NCBI GenBank assembly: GCA_905221455.1 | Contig: CAJNDF010000004.1 | Coordinates: forward strand, 62,001-126,000 | Direction: 5' to 3' | Length of the DNA: 64,000 bases | DNA from: a bacterium | GTDB taxonomy: Bacteria; Bacillota; Bacilli; Lactobacillales; Streptococcaceae | Shown: positions 39,432-48,087 of the stretch, piece by piece | How the letters are laid out: every line of letters starts with the position of its first letter | How positions within the stretch are numbered: the first letter of the stretch is position 1 | Notes under the pieces: model-generated | Seen by the model: the letters and a program-made list of their open reading frames with translations, nothing else | Databases searched by the model: none | Told to the model about the DNA's origin: nothing | Position numbers and translations under genes: made by a program

Positions 39432-39941
39432 CTATTTTATATCTTTAAAATCTGCGCCTTCATGCTCCAGAAGCCAAGCTTTCTTTTCCACTCCTGCAGC
39501 ATAACATGTCAGACGCTTACCTGCTCCCAGCACACGATGACAAGGTACTAGGATAGACCACGGATTGCGACCTACAGCTCCACCAATTGCTTGAGCAGAA
39601 GCCACTTGCAGGTCTTGTGCTATTTGTCCATAGGTCACTGTCTGACCATAAGGAATTCCCTGTAAATAGGACCAAACTCGCTTTTCAAAATCCGTACCGA
39701 TTGGAGCCAAAGGTAAGTTGGATAAATCCTGCGACTTTCCTTTAAAATAATTATCTAAGCAAGCAATAACTGTATCTAAAATAGGATGACTAACAACTTC
39801 GTCTATTGTTTCATCTCCCAATCCCCTCTCAAAATGCTTCTGGTCCTGCACCCAAATGCCATACAGATATTGCTCGTCGGCAACCAAAGACAAGATTCCT
39901 ATTGGCGAAAAGTAGAGCATTTTTACGTACTTCTTTTGCAT
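39432..39941 (-). CDS. ogt: Methylated-DNA-[protein]-cysteine S-methyltransferase
   Basis: A 169-residue suicide repair enzyme that takes methyl groups from O6-methylguanine. The acceptor Cys134 is in ILVPCHRVLGAG, and the DNA-binding helix is TYGQIAQDLQ. The usual LTGYAGGL stretch reads LTCYAAGV here, a small departure near the active site. Its ATG overlaps the preceding stop codon (TAATG), so translation is coupled to the acetyltransferase. A second Met at residue 8 is an alternative start. Confidence 0.93.
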   Translation of the reverse strand: MQKKYVKMLYFSPIGILSLVADEQYLYGIWVQDQKHFERGLGDETIDEVVSHPILDTVIACLDNYFKGKSQDLSNLPLAPIGTDFEKRVWSYLQGIPYGQTVTYGQIAQDLQVASAQAIGGAVGRNPWSILVPCHRVLGAGKRLTCYAAGVEKKAWLLEHEGADFKDIK

Positions 39942-40435
39942 TATTTCTTTAATTTTTGATAGGCCAAGCGTTCACCATCAACCGGAACTTTACCAACTTG
40001 TTTAAAACCAAGTTTTTCAAAAATATGTTGCATGGCCTTATTTTCTACATGTGTATCCGAGCGAAAATCTAGATAATCAAAACCTTCAATCAAGCCTTCT
40101 AAGAAAGTCTGAGCAACCCCCTGTCCCTGCACATCTGCAGCCACAGCAATACGGTGAAAGACTATGTACTCTGACTCTCTCCCTTGCCAATTTCCCTCAT
40201 AAATAGCTTCATAGGCTTCCTCTGGACTCTTGGTCACAGCAGCATAAGCTAACAGTTCTCCCTCTTCCAAGGCTACATAGGCTTGACCTGAGATAATATC
40301 AGCAATAATAATGTCTGTATTTGGATAGCCATTCTGCCACTGGTCACTACCAGCATCTGCTAAACATTTTTTAGCATCCTTAATTACCTGCATAATGGCA
40401 TCTACTTCATTTGGAAAAGCTAAACGAATCTCCAT
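39941..40435 (-). CDS. GNAT family N-acetyltransferase
   Basis: A 164-residue GNAT protein starting MEIRLAFPNEVDAIM, with GAGG six to seven bases upstream; a longer reading from 40471 is rejected. The acetyl-CoA loop is VAADVQGQGVAQTFLEG (Q/R-x-x-G-x-G/A near residue 110), and the closing motif is EKLGFKQVGKV. The substrate is unknown. It heads an operon with ogt and the ArsC/Spx-like gene. Confidence 0.88.
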   Translation of the reverse strand: MEIRLAFPNEVDAIMQVIKDAKKCLADAGSDQWQNGYPNTDIIIADIISGQAYVALEEGELLAYAAVTKSPEEAYEAIYEGNWQGRESEYIVFHRIAVAADVQGQGVAQTFLEGLIEGFDYLDFRSDTHVENKAMQHIFEKLGFKQVGKVPVDGERLAYQKLKK

Positions 40436-40506
40436 CTTTTGTCCTCTTTTCTGACTAGTTTCTCTCATCATAGCATAATTTAAGCCTTTTCACAAGCAGT
40501 TAAAAC

Positions 40507-40535
40507 TTGACTTTCTGTTTTTGTTATTTTATAAT
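40507..40535 (+). promoter_or_regulatory. Promoter of the DUF1836-hemolysin III operon
   Basis: TTGACT (40507-40512), 17-base spacer, perfect TATAAT (40530-40535). The best plus-strand promoter in the window. Confidence 0.85.
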
Positions 40536-40554
40536 CTAGTTATTAAAACTAGAT
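40534..40554. promoter_or_regulatory. Palindromic operator overlapping the DUF1836 promoter
   Basis: Perfect 8-bp arms ATCTAGTT (40534-40541) and AACTAGAT (40547-40554) around a five-base AT spacer. The element starts in the -10 hexamer and covers the expected start site, so a bound protein would block initiation. The first gene of the operon encodes a DNA-binding-type protein, which makes autoregulation likely. Confidence 0.65.
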
Positions 40555-40569
40555 AAAAAGGAGTTGGAA

Positions 40570-41013
40570 ATGAAAACTACCTTTTCCTACCCAAAATGGG
40601 TAGAAATCCCAAATATTGACCTCTATCTGGACCAGGTTTTGCTCTATGTCAATCAGGTCTGTGCCCCTATCTCTACTGATAAAGACAAGGGCCTGACAGC
40701 ATCCATGGTCAATAACTATGTCAAACATGGTTACCTGACAAAGCCTGACAAGAAAAAATACCAACGCCAACAGATTGCCCGTCTGATTGCTATCACAACC
40801 CTAAAATCTGTCTTTTCAATTCAAGAAATAGCTCAGACACTTAATACTCTCCAAACTCAAGCAAGTTCAGACCAACTCTACGATGCCTTTGTGGACTATA
40901 TGAACCAAGGAATTGATCCAGCTAACCCCATTATCCAAACCAGCTGCCAAACCGTTAAACTCTATAATCAAACTCTAGCCTTAATCCATCATACCGAAGA
41001 GGAGAAAATCTAA
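40570..41013 (+). CDS. DUF1836 domain protein, probable helix-turn-helix regulator
   Basis: A 147-residue protein starting MKTTFSYPKWVEIPNID, with AAGGAG upstream of the ATG. DUF1836 proteins have an N-terminal MerR-like helix-turn-helix; here LTASMVNNYVKHGYLTKPDKKKYQ reads like the recognition helix and wing. The target is probably its own promoter, which carries a perfect palindrome at the start site. The stop overlaps the hemolysin III start (TAATG), so the two proteins are made together. Confidence 0.85.
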   Translation: MKTTFSYPKWVEIPNIDLYLDQVLLYVNQVCAPISTDKDKGLTASMVNNYVKHGYLTKPDKKKYQRQQIARLIAITTLKSVFSIQEIAQTLNTLQTQASSDQLYDAFVDYMNQGIDPANPIIQTSCQTVKLYNQTLALIHHTEEEKI

Positions 41014-41660
41014 TGAATACCAGTCTTAAACTCAGTAAACAACTTAGTTTTGGAGAGGAAATTGCTAATAGCGTGACCCATGCCGTAGGTGCAGTCATCA
41101 TGCTCATCTTACTCCCTATTTCATCCACCTATAGTTATGAAGCACACGGATTTTTATCCTCTATGGGGGTTTCCATTTTTGTTATTAGTCTCTTTCTCAT
41201 GTTCCTCTCGTCAACCATTTACCACTCTATGGCCTATGGTTCAACCCACAAATACGTCTTGCGGATCATCGATCATTCTATGATTTATGCGGCTATCGCA
41301 GGCTCTTATACGCCAGTCGTATTGACTTTGATGAATAACTGGTTTGGCTATCTGATTATTGGCATTCAATGGGGAACGACCATCTTTGGTATTCTCTATA
41401 AAATCTTTGCTAAAAAAGTCAATGAGAAATTTAGCCTTGCTCTTTACCTGATTATGGGCTGGCTGGTTCTAGCTATCATTCCTGCCATTATCAGTCAAAC
41501 AACGCCAATTTTCTGGAGTCTCATGGTAACTGGCGGACTCTCTTATACAGTTGGAGCTGGATTTTACGCCAAGAAAAAACCTTATTTCCACATGATTTGG
41601 CATATCTTTATCCTAGCCGCGTCTGCCCTCCAGTACATTGCCATTGTTTATTACATGTAA
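41013..41660 (+). CDS. Hemolysin III family membrane protein (PAQR/YqfA type)
   Basis: A 215-residue seven-helix membrane protein. The family motifs are SVTHAVGAV near the N-terminus, SSTIYHSM, IIDHSMIYAAIAGSYTP and HMIWHIFILAASALQY, which supply the conserved His, Ser and Asp metal site of the PAQR fold. The name comes from a Bacillus cereus haemolysin; in most bacteria the role is unclear and may concern membrane stress or fluidity. It is coupled to the DUF1836 regulator. Confidence 0.92.
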   Translation: MNTSLKLSKQLSFGEEIANSVTHAVGAVIMLILLPISSTYSYEAHGFLSSMGVSIFVISLFLMFLSSTIYHSMAYGSTHKYVLRIIDHSMIYAAIAGSYTPVVLTLMNNWFGYLIIGIQWGTTIFGILYKIFAKKVNEKFSLALYLIMGWLVLAIIPAIISQTTPIFWSLMVTGGLSYTVGAGFYAKKKPYFHMIWHIFILAASALQYIAIVYYM

Positions 41661-41692
41661 AAAAGTTGAGAAACTCAGTCTCAACTTTTTTC
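41659..41692. terminator. Bidirectional terminator between hemolysin III gene and pdxT
   Basis: AAAAAGTTGAGA and TCTCAACTTTTT form a 12-bp stem with a seven-base loop. It overlaps the pdxT stop codon and follows the hemolysin III stop directly. Confidence 0.9.
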
Positions 41693-42262
41693 TTTACACA
41701 TTTCGATAAAATACTGGTGCAAGCCAACATCATCAGTCAATTCTGGATGAAAAGAAGTTACCAGCATATTTTTTTCTTGGGCTGCAACGATTTGATTATC
41801 AACTGTTGCTAGAATTTCTACACCCTCTCCAACACTGCTGATAATTGGACCACGGATAAAGGTCATTGGAATATGACCAACTCCCTTACATTCAGCTTCT
41901 GTATAAAAACTTCCTAGTTGGCGCCCATAGGCATTTCGCTCGACCACCATATCCATAGTTCCTAGATGACTCTCTTCATGAGAAGTAATTTCCTTAGCCA
42001 GCAAAATTAAGCCCGCACAGGTTCCAAAGGCTGGTAAACCAGATAGAATGGCTTCTCGAATGGGAATCAGCATGTTCTGATCTCGTAAGAGCTTGCCCAT
42101 GGTTGTAGACTCACCACCAGGTAATATCAAACCCGACAAGTCACTCTGATGTTGCTGAAAATCATCTAGATTTCTGATTTCGACACTAGTGACACCTAAT
42201 TTATCTAGTACTTTTGCATGTTCTGCAAAGGCACCTTGCAAGGCCAATATTCCAATTTTCAT
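41681..42262 (-). CDS. pdxT: Pyridoxal 5'-phosphate synthase glutaminase subunit
   Basis: A 193-residue class I glutamine amidotransferase that supplies ammonia to PdxS. The nucleophile is in [27 protein letters not shown] is the family oxyanion motif, and FHPELTDD has the catalytic His and Glu. The gene begins directly after the pdxS stop codon. The pair makes PLP de novo from ribose 5-phosphate and glyceraldehyde 3-phosphate. Confidence 0.97.
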   Translation of the reverse strand: MKIGILALQGAFAEHAKVLDKLGVTSVEIRNLDDFQQHQSDLSGLILPGGESTTMGKLLRDQNMLIPIREAILSGLPAFGTCAGLILLAKEITSHEESHLGTMDMVVERNAYGRQLGSFYTEAECKGVGHIPMTFIRGPIISSVGEGVEILATVDNQIVAAQEKNMLVTSFHPELTDDVGLHQYFIEMCKEKS

Positions 42263-43138
42263 CTATTTTCCTCGCTCAGCCATGAGGATTTGGATCTCAT
42301 TTTCATTGATACCAACCATAGCCTCCCCTAAATCTTCAGAGATTTGTGCTAGGATTTGAGGATTGCGGAAGTTAGTAACAGCCTTGACAATGGCACTTGC
42401 TCGTTTAACAGGATCACCTGACTTGAAAATACCTGAACCGACAAAGACACCTTCTGCCCCTAATTGCATCATCAGCGCAGCATCTGCTGGCGTTGCAACG
42501 CCTCCAGCCGCGAAATTTACAACTGGCAATTTTCCATGTTCATGAACATATTGGACCAATTCTACAGGGACTTGCAAGTCCTTAGCAGCAACATAAAGTT
42601 CGTCCTCACGTAGATTTTGAATGCGGCGAATTTCCTGATTCATCATACGCATATGGCGAACAGCTTGGACAATATCTCCTGTACCCGGTTCTCCTTTTGT
42701 ACGAATCATAGAAGCACCTTCAGCGATACGACGCAAGGCTTCACCCAAATCCTTAGCGCCACAGACAAACGGAACTTGGAATTCTTTCTTATCCACATGG
42801 AAACGGTCGTCAGCTGGAGATAAAACTTCACTCTCATCGATATAGTCAATTTCAATAGCCTCTAAAATCTGAGCCTCCACAAAATGCCCGATTCTGACCT
42901 TGGCCATTACTGGAATACTAACTGCTTCTTGGATTTCCTTAATCATCTTTGGATCGCTCATGCGGGAAACTCCACCAGCTGCACGAATATCTGCTGGAAT
43001 CCGCTCCAAGGCCATCACAGCTGCCGCACCAGCAGCTTCTGCGATACGGGCCTGTTCAGGATTCTGAACATCCATGATAACCCCACCTTTGAGCATCTGT
43101 GCCAAGTTTTTATTTAATTCATATCTATTTTCAGTCAT
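42263..43138 (-). CDS. pdxS: Pyridoxal 5'-phosphate synthase subunit PdxS
   Basis: A 291-residue TIM-barrel synthase starting [20 protein letters not shown] lies eight bases before this ATG, and the extension to 43174 is rejected. [21 protein letters not shown], the catalytic Lys in [10 protein letters not shown] and the phosphate-binding [14 protein letters not shown] are all present. It partners with PdxT and supplies cofactor for enzymes such as the cysteine desulfurase in this window. A BOX element lies about 100 bases upstream. Confidence 0.97.
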   Translation of the reverse strand: MTENRYELNKNLAQMLKGGVIMDVQNPEQARIAEAAGAAAVMALERIPADIRAAGGVSRMSDPKMIKEIQEAVSIPVMAKVRIGHFVEAQILEAIEIDYIDESEVLSPADDRFHVDKKEFQVPFVCGAKDLGEALRRIAEGASMIRTKGEPGTGDIVQAVRHMRMMNQEIRRIQNLREDELYVAAKDLQVPVELVQYVHEHGKLPVVNFAAGGVATPADAALMMQLGAEGVFVGSGIFKSGDPVKRASAIVKAVTNFRNPQILAQISEDLGEAMVGINENEIQILMAERGK

Positions 43139-43241
43139 TTCTTTTTCCTCATCATTTGTATTGGTAGCTACCATTTCATTTTAAGGCAGATTAGAAGGAA
43201 TCACAAGATAAAAAAAGGATAATTGTATGGGGACAGATTGA

Positions 43242-43391
43242 TACTCAATGAAAATCAAAGAGCAAACTAGGAAGCTAGCCGCAGGTTGCTCAAAGCACTG
43301 CTTTGAGGTTGTAGATAGAACTGACGAAGTCAGTAACATATATACGGTAAGGCGAAGCTGACGTGGTTTGAAGAGATTTTCGAAGAGTATA
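43242..43391. repeat. BOX element between pdxS and nox
   Basis: About 150 bases from TACTCAATGAAAATC to TCGAAGAGTATA, with one boxB-like middle (CAAAGCACTGCTTTGAGG, CTGACGAAGTCAG) between the conserved ends: an A-B-C arrangement. It lies 13 bases beyond the nox terminator. Confidence 0.9.
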
Positions 43392-43394
43392 ACT

Positions 43395-43430
43395 AAAAAA
43401 CTATCTGACCGTTAATCAAGGCCAGATAGC
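43395..43430 (-). terminator. Terminator of nox
   Basis: Minus-strand CTATCTG/CAGATAG, a 15-base loop and TTTTTT. It begins about ten bases after the nox stop. Confidence 0.82.
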
Positions 43431-43440
43431 TCATTCCTTT

Positions 43441-44820
43441 TTATTTTTCAGCTGTAAGTGCAGCCATTGTGATGTAGTTGTATGGTTTGTTAAAGTGTGG
43501 CAAGAAGAAGAGGTCTGTCAATGCCAATTTATCAATTGTCACATGCTCTTGGATAGCAAGAGAGAACATGTGAATTCCCATGCTGATTGAAATATCATGT
43601 GAAACCATTTGGGCACCAAGAATTTCACGACTATCTTTGTCAAAGACAATCTTAATCGCTACTTCATGGTTATCATGTTTCATGAATTCTGGTTTTTGAA
43701 GATCGTTAAAGCCTGTTTCAGTTGCATTGTAACCAGCAGCTTTAGCTTTCTCAAGAGTCAAACCAGTTGAAACCATATGAAGACCGTAAATAGAGATACC
43801 GTTTGATCCTTGCACACCGATTCCTTCCAATTCATGTCCACAAGCGTTGTAAGCACCAACGATACCAGTACGAACAGCATTTGAAGCAAGGGCGATGTAA
43901 CTTGTATCTTTACGAGCATTGTCATAAACAGTCGCACAGTCACCAACGGCAAATACACCTGGAAGTGAAGTTTCTTGTTTTTTATCTACAAGGAAGGCAC
44001 CGTTACGGAAGAGTTCAATCTTACCATCAGCAAGGGCTGTATTTGGACGGAAACCAACCGCAAGGATAACCATGTCCACATCAAAGCTTTCTTTGTCAGT
44101 AATCAAGCGTTCAACTTTACCGTCACCTTCGATTGCTTTGACAGTTTGACCAAGTGCCAAGCGAATGTTGTGGTCTTCCAAGTTCTTAGCCATCATTTGT
44201 GTGAAGTCTTTGTCATAGTAACCGTTCAAGACAGTATCTACTATGTCAACAAGGACAACTTCTTTTCCAAGACGCTCAAAGGCTTCAGCAAGTTCAACAC
44301 CGATATAACCACCACCAACAACGGCGATACGGTCAAGGTGTTGGCTCTTGTCAGCAAGTTTATTGATAACTTCTTCAGCATTTTGGTACAATTTCACGAA
44401 TTGTACGTTTTCAAGAGTTGCTTTAAATTCGCGGTTTCCTTTAACAATTTCAACACCTTCGATTGGTGGCAAAATTGGTGTAGAACCTGTAGCGAAAATC
44501 AATTTTTCGTATGATTCTTTGTGCTCTTTTCCTTCAACTTCGGCTGTAACTACTTTGTTATCATAGTCGATTGAAAGAACTGGCGAGTTCATGTAAACCT
44601 TAGCGCCTTTAGCTTCCAATTTTTCTTTATCAGAATAGAACAAGCCTTCAGCACCGTCAATTTGCTCCCCAATCCAAAGGGCCATTCCACATCCTAGGAA
44701 AGAGATGTTAGAGTTTTGGTCAAATACAACGATTTCGTTCTCATTACCAAAATTATCCAACATCGTATTAATACATGCTGTACCAGCGTGGTTAGCACCG
44801 ACTACAACGATCTTACTCAT
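43441..44820 (-). CDS. nox: Water-forming NADH oxidase
   Basis: A 459-residue flavoprotein that reduces O2 to water with NADH. The FAD-binding N-terminus is [12 protein letters not shown], the redox-active Cys44 (single, sulfenic acid type) is in [11 protein letters not shown], and the NADH site is [17 protein letters not shown] near 163-179. The C-terminal dimerisation domain begins near 340. It regenerates NAD+ and lowers oxygen stress; in streptococci it also affects competence and virulence. Its promoter overlaps a consensus cre site, so sugar status probably sets expression. Confidence 0.96.
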   Translation of the reverse strand: MSKIVVVGANHAGTACINTMLDNFGNENEIVVFDQNSNISFLGCGMALWIGEQIDGAEGLFYSDKEKLEAKGAKVYMNSPVLSIDYDNKVVTAEVEGKEHKESYEKLIFATGSTPILPPIEGVEIVKGNREFKATLENVQFVKLYQNAEEVINKLADKSQHLDRIAVVGGGYIGVELAEAFERLGKEVVLVDIVDTVLNGYYDKDFTQMMAKNLEDHNIRLALGQTVKAIEGDGKVERLITDKESFDVDMVILAVGFRPNTALADGKIELFRNGAFLVDKKQETSLPGVFAVGDCATVYDNARKDTSYIALASNAVRTGIVGAYNACGHELEGIGVQGSNGISIYGLHMVSTGLTLEKAKAAGYNATETGFNDLQKPEFMKHDNHEVAIKIVFDKDSREILGAQMVSHDISISMGIHMFSLAIQEHVTIDKLALTDLFFLPHFNKPYNYITMAALTAEK

Positions 44821-44857
44821 AAAAAATTTCCTACCTTCATTCTAAATTTACCCTACT

Positions 44858-44886
44858 AGTATAACATTTACTGTTAGCGTTTACAA
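44858..44886 (-). promoter_or_regulatory. nox promoter
   Basis: Minus-strand TTGTAA (44881-44886), 17-base spacer, TATACT (44858-44863). The leader is about 30 bases. Confidence 0.75.
44872..44885. promoter_or_regulatory. Consensus cre site overlapping the nox -35 box
   Basis: Minus-strand TGTAAACGCTAACA matches TGNAARCGNWWWCA throughout. It covers the -35 hexamer and part of the spacer, so CcpA binding should interfere with RNA polymerase. The divergent apbE promoter lies about 120 bases away. Confidence 0.75.
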
Positions 44887-45008
44887 GAGTTTGGCTGATT
44901 TTTCCTATTTTTTTGTAAAAAATTGTAAATAATCTGTATCTTAACACGGATTCTTGCAATTTTTCTTCATTTCCTGAGCATATTTCTTGACATCTTTACA
45001 AATTTTAT

Positions 45009-45037
45009 TTGTGAAAACGCTGACTTTATGGTATGCT
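45009..45037 (+). promoter_or_regulatory. Promoter of the apbE-flavoreductase cluster
   Basis: TTGTGA (45009-45014), 17-base spacer, TATGCT (45032-45037). The leader of about 80 bases before apbE shows no clear riboswitch fold. The rest of the nox-apbE gap (44887-45008) is AT-rich with nothing recognisable. Confidence 0.55.
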
Positions 45038-45126
45038 AGTATCATGGAAAGAAAATGTAAGGGGTTCATTTTTCATAAATTTACTATATTTCAACCTTCT
45101 TTTCATAAGAGAAAGGAGTTGGTAGC

Positions 45127-46050
45127 TTGCCTCTTAGTTCACATTCTGAACGCCTAATGGGAACCACTATCACTATTTCATTAGTGGATGAACGAGCAGA
45201 TAGCTTGCTCCAAAAATCCTTTGATTTACTCAGAGAGCTAGAATACCGCTTCAATGCCAATAGTCAAGAATCTGAGTTGATGGAAATCAATCACCAAGCT
45301 GGAATAGCCCCCGTCAAGGTTCATCCAGACCTGTTTGAACTGATTTCACTTGGGTTAGAGCATAGCCTAACGCCCTCTAGCCATCTCAACATCAGTATTG
45401 GTCCCTTAATTCAAACCTGGCGCATCGGTTTTTCGGATGCCAAAGTTGCCCAACCTCAAGAAATTGAATCCGTGCTCCCTTTAATCAATCCTCATTTTAT
45501 CGAGTTAGATTCTTCTACTTCGACTGTGTTTCTAAAACAGAAAGGAATGAAGATAGACCTAGGTTGTTTAGCCAAGGGTTATAGTGCGGATAAGGTTGCC
45601 CAATTTCTGAGAGAAGAGGGAGTGACTTCTGCCTTGATCAATCTAGGAGGAAATATCCTGACCATTGGAAAAAATCAGGCAAGAGGAAATCAGCCTTGGC
45701 AAATCGGGATTCAAGATCCAGCCAATCCTCGGGGAAATCACTTAATGACTATCCCTGTTGTCAATCAATCTGTCGTGACTTCAGGCATTTATGAACGTCA
45801 CCTGACAGTCGATGGAAAAGATTACCATCATATTTTTGACAGCCAAACAGGATATCCTGTTGAAACGGAACTTGCTAGTCTCACAATCATCTCTGATAAA
45901 TCAGTCGATGGTGAAATCTGGACAACTCGACTCTTTGGAGAAAGACCTGCTTCTATCCTTTGGCAAGTCGAAAGTTTGGAGGGGATTGAAGCGATTCTGA
46001 TTGATAAGGAAGGTCACCTAAGTTGTTCGTCAGGAATTCCTACTCTATAG
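45127..46050 (+). CDS. apbE: FAD:protein FMN transferase without export signal
   Basis: A 307-residue ApbE that moves FMN from FAD onto Ser/Thr of target proteins. It starts with TTG, eight bases after AAAGGAG. Key motifs are LMGTTITISL, GCLAKGYSADKVAQFL (about 147-161), INLGGNILTIG and HHIFDSQTGYPVE (His235, Asp238, Thr241). Most ApbE proteins are lipoproteins or exported; this one begins directly with the catalytic domain and has no lipobox, so it should act in the cytosol. Two reductases follow, the second bearing two target motifs, so the cluster probably contains both enzyme and substrate. Confidence 0.93.
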   Translation: MPLSSHSERLMGTTITISLVDERADSLLQKSFDLLRELEYRFNANSQESELMEINHQAGIAPVKVHPDLFELISLGLEHSLTPSSHLNISIGPLIQTWRIGFSDAKVAQPQEIESVLPLINPHFIELDSSTSTVFLKQKGMKIDLGCLAKGYSADKVAQFLREEGVTSALINLGGNILTIGKNQARGNQPWQIGIQDPANPRGNHLMTIPVVNQSVVTSGIYERHLTVDGKDYHHIFDSQTGYPVETELASLTIISDKSVDGEIWTTRLFGERPASILWQVESLEGIEAILIDKEGHLSCSSGIPTL

Positions 46051-46109
46051 AAACAACTGTTTCAATGGAGTTTTAAAATCGTATTATGTAAAAAGAGAAA
46101 GGAAATCTC

Positions 46110-46715
46110 ATGTTAAAACTTATTGCTATTGTTGGAACAAATTCAAAACGTTCTACAAACCGTCAATTGCTTCAATACATGCAAAAACACTTTGCTGACA
46201 AAGCTGAAATTGAACTTGTTGAAATCAAGGACATTCCTGTCTTCAACAAACCAGCTGACAAGCAAGTACCTGCTGAAATCTTAGAAATTGCTGCTAAAAT
46301 TGAAGAGGCTGATGGTGTTATTATCGGTACTCCTGAATATGATCACTCTATTCCAGCTGTTTTGATGAGCGCTCTTGCTTGGTTGTCTTATGGTATTTAC
46401 CCACTTTTGAACAAACCAATCATGATTACAGGTGCTTCTTACGGTACACTTGGTTCATCACGCGCCCAATTACAACTTCGTCAAATCTTAAACGCACCAG
46501 AAATTAAAGCAAGTGTACTGCCTGATGAATTCTTGCTTTCACACTCTCTTCAAGCCTTTAATCCAAGTGGCGACTTGGTTGACCTTGATGTTATTAAAAA
46601 ACTGGATGCCACTTTTGACGACTTCCGTATCTTTGTAAAAATTACAGAAAAATTGCGCAACGCACAAGAACTACTTCGCAAAGATGCTGAAGACTTTGAC
46701 TGGGAAAATTTGTAA
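46110..46715 (+). CDS. NADPH-dependent FMN reductase family protein
   Basis: A 201-residue flavodoxin-like protein. The phosphate-binding loop is VGTNSKRSTNRQLL (about 8-21), the flavin-ring loop is IIGTPEYDHSIPAVLMSALAWLS, and ITGASYGTLGSSRAQ follows, as in the YieF/azoreductase-like group. It binds FMN and passes electrons from NAD(P)H to flavin, quinone or an unknown acceptor. It is a clear paralogue of the N-terminal domain of the next gene, 18 bases downstream, so the two may form a heteromer. AAAGGAAATC precedes the ATG. Confidence 0.9.
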   Translation: MLKLIAIVGTNSKRSTNRQLLQYMQKHFADKAEIELVEIKDIPVFNKPADKQVPAEILEIAAKIEEADGVIIGTPEYDHSIPAVLMSALAWLSYGIYPLLNKPIMITGASYGTLGSSRAQLQLRQILNAPEIKASVLPDEFLLSHSLQAFNPSGDLVDLDVIKKLDATFDDFRIFVKITEKLRNAQELLRKDAEDFDWENL

Positions 46716-46733
46716 GATAGGAGACCAAAAAGA

Positions 46734-47972
46734 ATGAAATTTGTTGGACTTGTAGGATCAAACTACGATCAATCATATAACCGTAAACTCTTGGAATTTA
46801 TCCGCCGTCACTTCAAACTCAAATTTGAATTAGAAGTTCTTGAAATTGACGAAGTTCCAATGTTTAACCAAGACGAAAAATGGGACGAAAGTTTCCAATT
46901 GCGTCTCTTGTATAACAGAATTACACGTGCTGACGGTGTCATTATCGCTACCCCTGAGCACAACCACACAATCTCAGCTTCTCTTAAATCTGTTCTTGAA
47001 TGGCTTTCATATGAAGTTCATCCATTTGAAAACAAACCAGTCATGATTGTGGGTGCTTCTTACTACGACCAAGGTACTTCTCGTGCCCAAGTTCACCTTC
47101 GTAAGATTCTTGACGCTCCAGGTGTCAATGCCTACACACTTCCAGGTAACGAATTCCTTCTTGGTAAAGCCAAAGAAGCATTTGACGCAGAGGGTAATAT
47201 CACGAACGAAGGAACTATTAATTTCCTTGAAACCTGCTTGGACAACTTTGTAAAATATGTGGGAGTCGTTTCAAAATTGAAAAAACCAAAACCAATTGAA
47301 CCAGAAGATTTATATTGTACAAATTCAATTGCAACTACCATTCAAGGTGTTGACCCTGATGATCCTGAATGGGTAGAAAAAGCAGCTGAACTTGTTGGAG
47401 CTGTTTCAGGAGATACTTACGTTAAATTAGACCACGGTATCTTAACAGTTAACCAAATTGATATGTTCTTGAAAGCAATGCCATTTGAATTGACATTTGC
47501 AGACGATAATAACCAATTCTTGTACTTTAATGACGCACACCAAGATCCAAATACAATGTTTGGTAAACGTGTACGTGCTCAATCAGGAAACCGTTTAGGA
47601 ACTGTACACGGTTCATTGCCAGATTCTAGAATGAAAAACGTTGAATGGGTTGTCGGCGTATTGCGTAACGGGGACCAAGAATATGTCCGTACAATTGTTC
47701 CAGGAACACCAGAAGGCGTTATTAATACCCATAATTACCAAGCAATGTACTATCCAGATGGTTCATATGCTGGAATCAATGAAATCATCTTTAATTTCCA
47801 ACCATGGCTTGACTGGTACCTTAATACAACTGGTCAACGTCTAGTCGGCGGAAATGCTGCAGCTCCTGCTGGTGGACATGGCGGAGCAGATGCTACATCT
47901 GGAGCTTCTGATTCAGGTGATACTGGAGGCCACGGTGGTGGCGCAGACGCTACATCTGGTGCAAGCAACTAA
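46734..47972 (+). CDS. Flavodoxin-like reductase with PAS-like domain and two C-terminal flavinylation motifs
   Basis: A 412-residue modular protein. Residues 1-185 are an FMN-reductase domain (VGSNYDQSYNRKLLEF, IIATPEHNHTISASLKSVLEWLS). After a linker, residues about 225-360 look PAS-like (MPFELTFADDNNQFLYFNDA) and resemble the C-terminal part of DUF438 proteins. The tail, 380-412, is Gly/Ala/Asp-rich and holds DATSGAS twice (386-392 and 405-411), each a perfect ApbE target motif with acceptor Ser392 and Ser411. The gene is three cistrons from apbE. I infer a soluble protein carrying one non-covalent and two covalent FMNs. There is no signal peptide. The redox partners are unknown. Confidence 0.87.
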   Translation: MKFVGLVGSNYDQSYNRKLLEFIRRHFKLKFELEVLEIDEVPMFNQDEKWDESFQLRLLYNRITRADGVIIATPEHNHTISASLKSVLEWLSYEVHPFENKPVMIVGASYYDQGTSRAQVHLRKILDAPGVNAYTLPGNEFLLGKAKEAFDAEGNITNEGTINFLETCLDNFVKYVGVVSKLKKPKPIEPEDLYCTNSIATTIQGVDPDDPEWVEKAAELVGAVSGDTYVKLDHGILTVNQIDMFLKAMPFELTFADDNNQFLYFNDAHQDPNTMFGKRVRAQSGNRLGTVHGSLPDSRMKNVEWVVGVLRNGDQEYVRTIVPGTPEGVINTHNYQAMYYPDGSYAGINEIIFNFQPWLDWYLNTTGQRLVGGNAAAPAGGHGGADATSGASDSGDTGGHGGGADATSGASN

Positions 47973-47983
47973 TAGTAGTTTTA

Positions 47984-48006
47984 GGAACCATTTTGGTTCC
48001 TTTTTT
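47984..48006 (+). terminator. Terminator of the apbE-reductase cluster
   Basis: GGAACCA/TGGTTCC with a three-base loop, then TTTTTT, starting 11 bases after the stop codon. Confidence 0.92.
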
Positions 48007-48012
48007 AGTGAC

Positions 48013-48045
48013 AAAAGACTAGCAGTTTGTATCTGCTAGTCTTTT
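48013..48045. terminator. Second, bidirectional terminator before DUF896
   Basis: A perfect 13-bp stem, AAAAGACTAGCAG/CTGCTAGTCTTTT, with a seven-base loop. It backs up the plus-strand terminator and serves the converging DUF896 gene on the minus strand. Confidence 0.9.
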
Positions 48046-48087
48046 GATTATTATTTCACCTATCTTTGTTAAAAGAAAGAATAGTTT

